From Ignavibacteriota bacterium (GTDB lineage: Bacteria > Bacteroidota > Ignavibacteria > UBA10030 > UBA6906), in the NCBI GenBank assembly GCA_016209805.1, contig JACQVJ010000187.1:1-6873 (forward strand): a stretch of 6,873 nt of DNA, read 5' to 3'. Made by a program: the position numbers and the translations under genes. Positions 1-5,077 of the stretch are shown here, one piece after another. The stretch's first letter is position 1. Each line of letters starts with the position of its first letter. A model generated the notes under the pieces. It was given only the letters and a program-made list of their open reading frames with translations, made no database searches and had not been told where the DNA came from.

Positions 1-387
1 GCGGAGCAATCGAAGCAGGCAACGGCGCAGGTGCGGACGATCCTGATGGATGTTCAGAAGGCAACGAGTGCCGCGGTGATGGCGACCGAGCAGGGGAGCA
101 AGGCGGTGGAAGTGGGGGTGAAGCAATCGACGGAGGCAGGGGAGTCGATCCGGCTGCTGACGGAGAGCATTGCAGAAGCGGCGCAGGCGGCGACGCAGAT
201 CGCGGCATCGAGTCAGCAGCAGTTGGTGGGGATGGATCAGGTGGTACAGGCGATGGAGAACATCAAACAGGCCAGTGCACAGAATGTGGCCAGTACGAAA
301 CAGGCGGAGACCGCCGCACAAAACTTGCATCAACTTGGAGGAAGACTCGAGTTGCTTGTAGGAAGAGCGACAAACCGGGGCGGATAG
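1..387 (+). CDS. Methyl-accepting chemotaxis protein, C-terminal fragment (5' end outside window)
   Basis: The frame is open from base 1 and ends at TAG 385-387, giving 128 residues of the C-terminal part of a receptor signalling domain. The fragment is almost entirely Ala/Gln/Glu/Ser/Thr-rich heptad-like helix, with repeated small residues and Gln pairs typical of the descending arm of the MCP four-helix bundle after the hairpin tip. Blocks such as IAASSQQQLVGMDQV and ASTKQAETAAQNL approximate the small-small-x-x-Glu/Gln-Glu/Gln-x-x-small-small methylation consensus, so they are candidate CheR/CheB sites. The sensory and membrane parts lie upstream and cannot be judged. The protein ends ...GRATNRGG, without an NWETF-like pentapeptide for docking CheR or CheB. 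It lies 30 bases before cheA, so it is probably the receptor for this array. Base use is richer in GCG/GTG codons than in the following genes, which may only reflect Ala/Val content. Family assignment is firm; ligand and topology are unknown. Confidence 0.93.
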   Translation, partial: AEQSKQATAQVRTILMDVQKATSAAVMATEQGSKAVEVGVKQSTEAGESIRLLTESIAEAAQAATQIAASSQQQLVGMDQVVQAMENIKQASAQNVASTKQAETAAQNLHQLGGRLELLVGRATNRGG

Positions 388-400
388 TAGATCAAATTCC

Positions 401-408
401 GAGGGGAG
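401..408 (+). promoter_or_regulatory. Shine-Dalgarno site for the hybrid cheA
   Basis: GAGGGGAG lies 9 bases before the ATG at 418, inside the 30-base gap after the receptor stop. It is the strongest ribosome binding site in the window and supports the 418 start. The remainder of this gap shows no hairpin or promoter that I can support. Confidence 0.75.
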
Positions 409-417
409 CGGACCGCG

Positions 418-2709
418 ATGAAAGAACGAAATAGTGATTTCCAGAAGAGGCTTCTCGCTACTTTTCAAGTTGAAGCAGGGGACCGGTTGAAGGCGATTGT
501 CGCCGCGTTACTTCAGCTCGAGAAGAGTACCGGTCTTAGCGAACAGGTGCAGCTCATCGAAATACTTTTTCGTGAAACTCATAGCCTGAAAGGTGCCGCC
601 CGCGCAGTGGACTCCGCAGCCATCGAGGAAATCTGCCAGTCGCTTGAAAGCGTGCTTTCCTCTCTAAAGAAGGGAGCCACACAACTATCGCCGGGATTGC
701 TCGACCTCTTCCACCGTGTGGTCAATCGGTTGAGCAGTATACTTTCTTCTGTGGACAAAAAGCCGGCGCCTGACGACGCAAAGGCGACAGAAGCACTGAG
801 AGACGAGCTCGAGCACTTCCTTCAGGGTACGAAGTCCTCTATCAGCTCAGTTGTTGCGCCCGTGGGTTCCCCCTCTCCACCTCCTCAAGTGGAGCCGGGA
901 GCCTCCACGGCATCGCTCATGTTGCGAGAGACAGTGAGAATTGCCGTGACCAAACTTGATTCTCTTGTTCTTCAAGCGGAGGAAATGGTTTTGACAAAAC
1001 TTGCCGCCGCTCAGCGAACAACCGATCTTCAGTCCATACTCCAGGAACTTGAAGTGTGGAAAAGGGAGTGGAGAAGAGTCTCGGGAGACGCTCGCGCGCT
1101 TCGTTACCCGATGGAGAAGAACAACGCGCACATCGTCCGACATGGTGCTGCTGAGGTGACACAACTGCTCGACTACGTGGAGCAGAGCGCCGCCTTGCTG
1201 AGAACATTTGAGCACCGCCTCGCCGCCGTGACGAAGCGCTCCCTGCACGATCAGCGATCGCTGGCCTTCATGGTGGACAACCTCCTCGACGATGCGAAAA
1301 AGGCGCTCATGTTTCCCTTCTCGTCGTTGTTGGAGGCCTTCCCGAAGTTCGTCCGCGACCTCTCTCATGATCAAAGGAAGGATATCGACCTCGTCATTCA
1401 GGGAGCGGAGATCGAGATCGATAGGAGAATCCTGGAGACGATGAAAGATCCTCTCATCCATCTCATACGAAACTGTATCGACCACGGCATTGAGGTACCG
1501 GAGAAGCGAGAACATGAGAAGAAACGTCCGCAAGGAACCATTGCCATTGGCATTGCCCAGAGGAATGGGAACAAGATTGAAATCACGGTCACCGACGACG
1601 GAAAGGGGATCGATCTTGTAAATCTCCGACGTGTCGCCGTGAAGAATGGTCTTCTTACCGAGTCAGAGACCTCAGAACTGACAGATGAAGAGACGCTATC
1701 GCTCATATTCCAATCCGGCATTTCGACAAGCCCGATGATCACGGACGTTTCCGGAAGGGGGCTCGGCCTCGCGATCGTGCGAGAGCGAGTCGAAAGCTTG
1801 GGAGGGAGTGTTACAGTCGAATCCCGACCCGGAGACGGGACAACATTCCGCCTCGTGCTTCCTCTCACGCTCGCAACGTTCCGTGGACTGCTTGTTCAGC
1901 TCGGTGATCAGATGTTTGTCATTCCGACGGCAAACATCGAGCGAGTTGCCGGTGTCCACAAGGAAGAAATCCGTACCGTCGAGAACCGGGAAACGATCTC
2001 GCTCAAAGGTGAGGTGATCGGACTTGCCCGCCTCGGCGATCTGCTTGAGGTACCACGCCCCCCAGGCAGCGAGCTGCTCCACGGTCCGCTTCAGGCCGTC
2101 GTTTTGAACGCAACCGGTCGACGCATTGCAGTTCTTGTCGATGCGGTGCTGCAGGAGCAGGAAGTGCTTGTGAAAAGTTTGGGCCCGCAGCTTTCGCGCG
2201 TCCGCAACATTGCAAGTGCAACGGTGCTCGGTTCGGGGAAGGTCGTTCCCATTCTCAATGTTTCGGATCTTGTGAAGACGGCAATACGTGCTCCGGTCGC
2301 GAAGCAACTACCGGTCTCGCCCGCCGTTGCCGAGGAGTCCGAGAGACGCCATTCAATATTGGTGGCGGAAGACTCCATCACAGCACGCACGCTTCTGAAG
2401 AGCATTCTCGAGGCGGCAGGATACTCAGTGACGACAGCCGTGGATGGCGTTGATGCGCTGACACAGCTGCGCACCGGCGAGTTTGCTGTCGTCGTCTCCG
2501 ATGTCGATATGCCAAGGATGGACGGCTTTGATCTGACCGCGAAGATTCGCGCAGACAAAAAACTCGCCGAGCTTCCTGTCGTGCTCGTAACTGCTCTCGA
2601 GTCGCGTGAAGACCGTGAGCGGGGTGTGGATGTGGGGGCGAACGCATATATCGTCAAGAGCAGCTTTGATCAGAGTAATTTGCTGGAAGTTGTGAAGAGA
2701 CTGCTATGA
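418..2709 (+). CDS. cheA: Hybrid chemotaxis histidine kinase CheA with C-terminal receiver
   Basis: This is a 763-residue cytoplasmic kinase of the chemosensory array. Domains in order: HPt (about 5-110) with phospho-accepting His55 in HSLKGAARAV; a Pro-rich linker (about 140-162); a long helical dimerisation segment (about 170-285); a CheA-type HATPase (about 290-485) with the N box around Asn352 (RNCIDHG), DDGKGID at 393-399 and GRGLGL at 446-451; a CheW-like coupling domain (about 486-625); and a receiver (about 644-763). The receiver has Glu651/Asp652, acceptor Asp695, Thr725 and Lys747. Lys747 is followed by SSF rather than Pro, as I recall for CheA-fused receivers of the FrzE/WspE kind. 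No P2 domain fits between HPt and the dimerisation segment, consistent with an in-cis receiver replacing docking of a free CheY. All catalytic motifs look intact. The length is close to WspE and FrzE. The likely role is autophosphorylation under receptor/CheW control, with phosphotransfer to its own receiver, to CheB and possibly to the downstream kinases' receivers. The last of these is inference. Confidence 0.96.
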   Translation: MKERNSDFQKRLLATFQVEAGDRLKAIVAALLQLEKSTGLSEQVQLIEILFRETHSLKGAARAVDSAAIEEICQSLESVLSSLKKGATQLSPGLLDLFHRVVNRLSSILSSVDKKPAPDDAKATEALRDELEHFLQGTKSSISSVVAPVGSPSPPPQVEPGASTASLMLRETVRIAVTKLDSLVLQAEEMVLTKLAAAQRTTDLQSILQELEVWKREWRRVSGDARALRYPMEKNNAHIVRHGAAEVTQLLDYVEQSAALLRTFEHRLAAVTKRSLHDQRSLAFMVDNLLDDAKKALMFPFSSLLEAFPKFVRDLSHDQRKDIDLVIQGAEIEIDRRILETMKDPLIHLIRNCIDHGIEVPEKREHEKKRPQGTIAIGIAQRNGNKIEITVTDDGKGIDLVNLRRVAVKNGLLTESETSELTDEETLSLIFQSGISTSPMITDVSGRGLGLAIVRERVESLGGSVTVESRPGDGTTFRLVLPLTLATFRGLLVQLGDQMFVIPTANIERVAGVHKEEIRTVENRETISLKGEVIGLARLGDLLEVPRPPGSELLHGPLQAVVLNATGRRIAVLVDAVLQEQEVLVKSLGPQLSRVRNIASATVLGSGKVVPILNVSDLVKTAIRAPVAKQLPVSPAVAEESERRHSILVAEDSITARTLLKSILEAAGYSVTTAVDGVDALTQLRTGEFAVVVSDVDMPRMDGFDLTAKIRADKKLAELPVVLVTALESREDRERGVDVGANAYIVKSSFDQSNLLEVVKRLL

Positions 2710-2771
2710 CGGTTTCTGGTCGCATGATCACACAACTCTCAATTCGAAAATACTGGAACTGAGTACTCTTC
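2710..2771. other. 62-base gap between cheA and cheB
   Basis: This is the longest non-coding stretch in the window. I find no convincing stem-loop with a T tract and no clear -35/-10 pair. The only visible element is a short ATGATCA-like palindrome near 2724-2730. The region before cheB lacks a good Shine-Dalgarno sequence (only GGAACTGAG, roughly 10-18 bases upstream). A TGA in the cheB frame at 2760-2762 rules out an earlier start. It is best read as a plain intercistronic spacer within one operon. Confidence 0.5.
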
Positions 2772-3824
2772 ATGGTCAACGTTCTTATTGTGGAAGATTC
2801 ACCCGTCGTGCGTGAGTTTCTTGTTTACATCCTCAGCTCCGATCCCGACGTGCGGGTGATTGGAGTTGCACACAACGGCGAGGAAGCTGTCGAAGCAGTC
2901 AGGCTGAAGCAGCCGCATGTCGTTACAATGGACATCCACATGCCGAAGCTCAACGGTTTCGATGCCACGCGGCGCATCATGCAGACAACTCCGGTTCCCA
3001 TCGTTATTGTCAGCGGGAGTTCCACGGCGGAAGAGGTGGCAACGACCTTCCAGGCACTTGAAGCGGGGGCTCTCGCAGTTGTTCGCCGCCCGGTTGGTAT
3101 GGGTCATCCCAATCATGAAACAGCGGCGAAGGAACTCGTTCAAACCGTGAAGCTCATGTCTGAAGTCAAGGTAGTGAAACGATGGCCGCGACCTCAACAC
3201 AAGCTTGGCGCTTCCCTCGAACTGCCTCCTGCTGTTGAACGCAAGAAGCAGGATACCGAGATCAGACTTGTGTGTATCGGAGCGTCCACGGGAGGACCGG
3301 TCGTGATTCAGTCGATCCTTTCGGTGCTGCCAAAGGACTTTCCGGTTCCGATTGTCATTGTTCAGCACATGGCCGAGGGCTTTGTGCACGGCTTCGCTGA
3401 TTGGCTGGCGCAATCATCTCCTATTCCCGTGCGTGTGGCCACGCAAGGAGAGCAACTGCTCCCCGGGCGCGTGTATGTTGCGCCCGACGGCTACCACACA
3501 CGCGTCAGGGCTGACGGCCGAATCGAACTTCGAAAGGATAATCCCGACAATGGTTTGCGGCCCTCAGTTGCTGCGCTGTTCCGGTCGGCTGCAGAGGCGT
3601 TCGGGCCGAGTGTGATCGGCGTGCTTTTGACAGGAATGGGAACGGATGGTGCGGAAGAGCTTAAGCATATGAAAGATGCAGGGGCCGTTACAATCGCGCA
3701 AAACAAAGAGACTTCCATTGTGCACGGCATGCCGGGGGAAGCAATTCGGTTGGACGCTGCTACGTACGTACTCTCGCCGGAGAGAATCGCCACCGCGGTC
3801 TTAAACCTTGTAAGAAAGACATGA
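2772..3824 (+). CDS. cheB: Chemotaxis protein-glutamate methylesterase CheB
   Basis: This 350-residue protein is of normal length for CheB. It removes methyl groups from receptor glutamyl esters (and usually deamidates Gln) for adaptation, when activated by CheA phosphorylation. The N-terminal receiver (about 1-122) has Glu8/Asp9 and acceptor Asp54 in VTMDIHMP, with Ser81 at the Thr/Ser switch. The position of the conserved receiver Lys (normally xKP) is Arg106 in VVRRP, an unusual substitution. A linker (about 123-162) leads to the catalytic domain, where the triad is visible: Ser172 in GASTGG, His199 in IVQHM and Asp292 in TGMGTDGA. The esterase should therefore be active even if receiver control is altered. 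ATG 2772 is the first start after an in-frame TGA at 2760, though its ribosome site is weak. The stop at 3822-3824 overlaps the next gene's ATG, implying translational coupling. WspF-like proteins share this architecture. The family call is secure. Confidence 0.97.
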   Translation: MVNVLIVEDSPVVREFLVYILSSDPDVRVIGVAHNGEEAVEAVRLKQPHVVTMDIHMPKLNGFDATRRIMQTTPVPIVIVSGSSTAEEVATTFQALEAGALAVVRRPVGMGHPNHETAAKELVQTVKLMSEVKVVKRWPRPQHKLGASLELPPAVERKKQDTEIRLVCIGASTGGPVVIQSILSVLPKDFPVPIVIVQHMAEGFVHGFADWLAQSSPIPVRVATQGEQLLPGRVYVAPDGYHTRVRADGRIELRKDNPDNGLRPSVAALFRSAAEAFGPSVIGVLLTGMGTDGAEELKHMKDAGAVTIAQNKETSIVHGMPGEAIRLDAATYVLSPERIATAVLNLVRKT

Positions 3825-5056
3825 AACAACAGAGCGAAAAAATCCTCGTCGCTGAGGACAGCCCGACACAAGCGGAGCAATTGAAACACCTGCTTGTCAC
3901 CAAGGGGTATGCAGTCGTTATCGCCCAAAATGGCAAAGAAGCTCTTGAAGTAACACGCAAAGAACATCCCACACTCATTATCAGCGACATCGTCATGCCG
4001 GAAATGGACGGATATGAGTTCTGTCGGTCGATCAAGTCGGAAGCGAACCTGAAAGAGATTCCGGTAATCTTGCTGACCTCCCTTTCTGATCCAGCCGATA
4101 TCATACGGGGTCTCCTTTGCGCTGCCGACAACTTCATCGTCAAGCCGTACGATGAGAAAGAACTCCTCAGTCGTATCGAATACATTCTTGTGAACCGTGA
4201 GCTGCGGAAACATGAGAAGTCGCGATTGGGTGTGGAGATCTTCTTCGCCGGGCAGAAGCATGCGATCACCTCCGACAGGCTCCAGATCCTTGATCTTCTT
4301 ATTTCCACGTACGAAACAGCAGTTCACAAGAACCGTGAGCTGCTGAAAGTCCAGGAGAAACTTCAACAGCTCAACACGGAGCTGGAGGCGTTCAGCTATT
4401 CCATCTCTCACGATTTGCGCACTCCATTGCGTCAGATACTCGGTTATGCAGAGTTGTTGGTGCGCCATTCGGGGAGTGCGCTGAGCAATGAAGCGGATGG
4501 GTACATTCAGACAATACAGGACTGCGGCACGAAGATGACATCGATGATCGATGGTCTGCTCTCGTTTTCGCGTCTCAGTCATGCCCAGTTACGGAAAGGC
4601 CCGGTGGACCTCAATCAACTGGTGAAGGAAGTGCAGAACGATCTTCGGATGGAGACCGAAGGGCGTGAAATCCATTGGAAGGTCGAGCCATTGCCTACGG
4701 TGTATGGCGACCGCTCACTGTTGTACCAGGTGTTCCTCAACCTGCTGGGTAATGCTGCCAAATACACCCGCCAGCGTACAGTGGCCGAGATTGAGGTTCG
4801 TTATCGTGAAGGCTCGGAGAACGAAAAGATATTCCTCGTCCGCGATAACGGTGTTGGATTCAACATGCAGTACGCTGACAAGCTGTTCGGCGTGTTTCAA
4901 AGGTTACACTCTGAGTCGGAGTTTGGGGGAACAGGCGTAGGGTTGGCAAACGTTCGCCGCATTATTGCCCGACATGGAGGAAAGACATGGGCAGAAGCAA
5001 AAGAGGGTGAAGGGGCAACGTTTTACTTTTCACTGCCGGAACAGGCGAAGGAGTAA
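3821..5056 (+). CDS. Receiver-histidine kinase (REC-linker-HisKA-HATPase)
   Basis: This is a 411-residue soluble kinase with no membrane segment. It has an N-terminal receiver (about 6-122) with Glu12/Asp13, acceptor Asp56 in ISDIVMPEMDG, Thr86 and Lys108. Next comes a linker (about 123-182) with GVEIFFAGQKH and QILDLLISTYE that I cannot assign to a named domain, and a short helical stretch. The kinase core has His197 in FSYSISHDLRTPLR, of the phytochrome-like HisKA type, an N box at Asn307-Asn311 (NLLGNAAKYT), DNGVGF at 342-347 and GGTGVGL at 369-375. All catalytic residues appear present. The Gly normally preceding Ala-Asp in the receiver's GAD motif is Ala101. ATG 3821 overlaps the cheB stop as ATGA, so expression is coupled to cheB. 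A receiver at the N-terminus suggests the kinase is an output controlled by CheA phosphotransfer (inference). Its own partner is not in the window unless it is the following kinase or a regulator beyond the edge. Confidence 0.93.
   Translation: MKQQSEKILVAEDSPTQAEQLKHLLVTKGYAVVIAQNGKEALEVTRKEHPTLIISDIVMPEMDGYEFCRSIKSEANLKEIPVILLTSLSDPADIIRGLLCAADNFIVKPYDEKELLSRIEYILVNRELRKHEKSRLGVEIFFAGQKHAITSDRLQILDLLISTYETAVHKNRELLKVQEKLQQLNTELEAFSYSISHDLRTPLRQILGYAELLVRHSGSALSNEADGYIQTIQDCGTKMTSMIDGLLSFSRLSHAQLRKGPVDLNQLVKEVQNDLRMETEGREIHWKVEPLPTVYGDRSLLYQVFLNLLGNAAKYTRQRTVAEIEVRYREGSENEKIFLVRDNGVGFNMQYADKLFGVFQRLHSESEFGGTGVGLANVRRIIARHGGKTWAEAKEGEGATFYFSLPEQAKE
3839..4342 (+). other. Paralogous REC-linker module, copy 1
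   Basis: Residues 7-174 of the first receiver-kinase align without gaps to residues 15-182 of the second (bases 5120-5623). By hand I count about 98 identities in 168 positions. Shared blocks include AEDS, TQAEQL, IISDIVMPEMDGY, LLTSLS, DNFI, KPYDE, and QILDLLISTYE in the linker. The similarity stops near the end of the linker helix, and the kinase domains beyond it belong to different types. Confidence 0.85.
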
Positions 5057-5071
5057 ATTCTAATCATTTTC

Positions 5072-5077
5072 AGAAGG
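5072..5077 (+). promoter_or_regulatory. Shine-Dalgarno site that bears on the start of the second kinase
   Basis: AGAAGG sits directly against the ATG at 5078, too close for normal initiation there. It lies 6 bases before an in-frame GTG at 5084, which is a good spacing. The GTG may therefore be the true start, shortening the protein by only two residues. The next purine-rich stretch, GAAGGAG at 5047-5053, is about 24 bases from the ATG and too far to serve it. Confidence 0.5.

Noticed and set aside
847..1533. Antisense open frame of 228 codons inside cheA
   Set aside because: It is fully contained in the cheA dimerisation/ATPase coding region, with no family resemblance and no intergenic space for a promoter.
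2710..2771. Possible terminator or internal promoter between cheA and cheB
   Set aside because: There is no GC-rich stem followed by T residues, and no pair of hexamers with credible spacing. The short ATGATCA palindrome is too small to interpret.
3821..4195. The receivers of the two kinases as separate CheY genes or frameshifted fusions
   Set aside because: Both frames run uninterrupted from receiver through linker into the kinase or GAF domain, so these are genuine multidomain proteins.
3491..4582. Long antisense open frame of 363 codons across the end of cheB and most of the first kinase
   Set aside because: It crosses the junction of two firmly identified sense genes, and its translation is Arg/Ser/Cys/Phe-rich with no recognisable domain. 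It is a reverse-strand shadow of coding sequence.
5057..5077. The T-rich stretch after the first kinase (TAATCATTTTC) as a terminator
   Set aside because: No stem precedes the T residues, and the next gene of the same pathway begins 21 bases after the stop.
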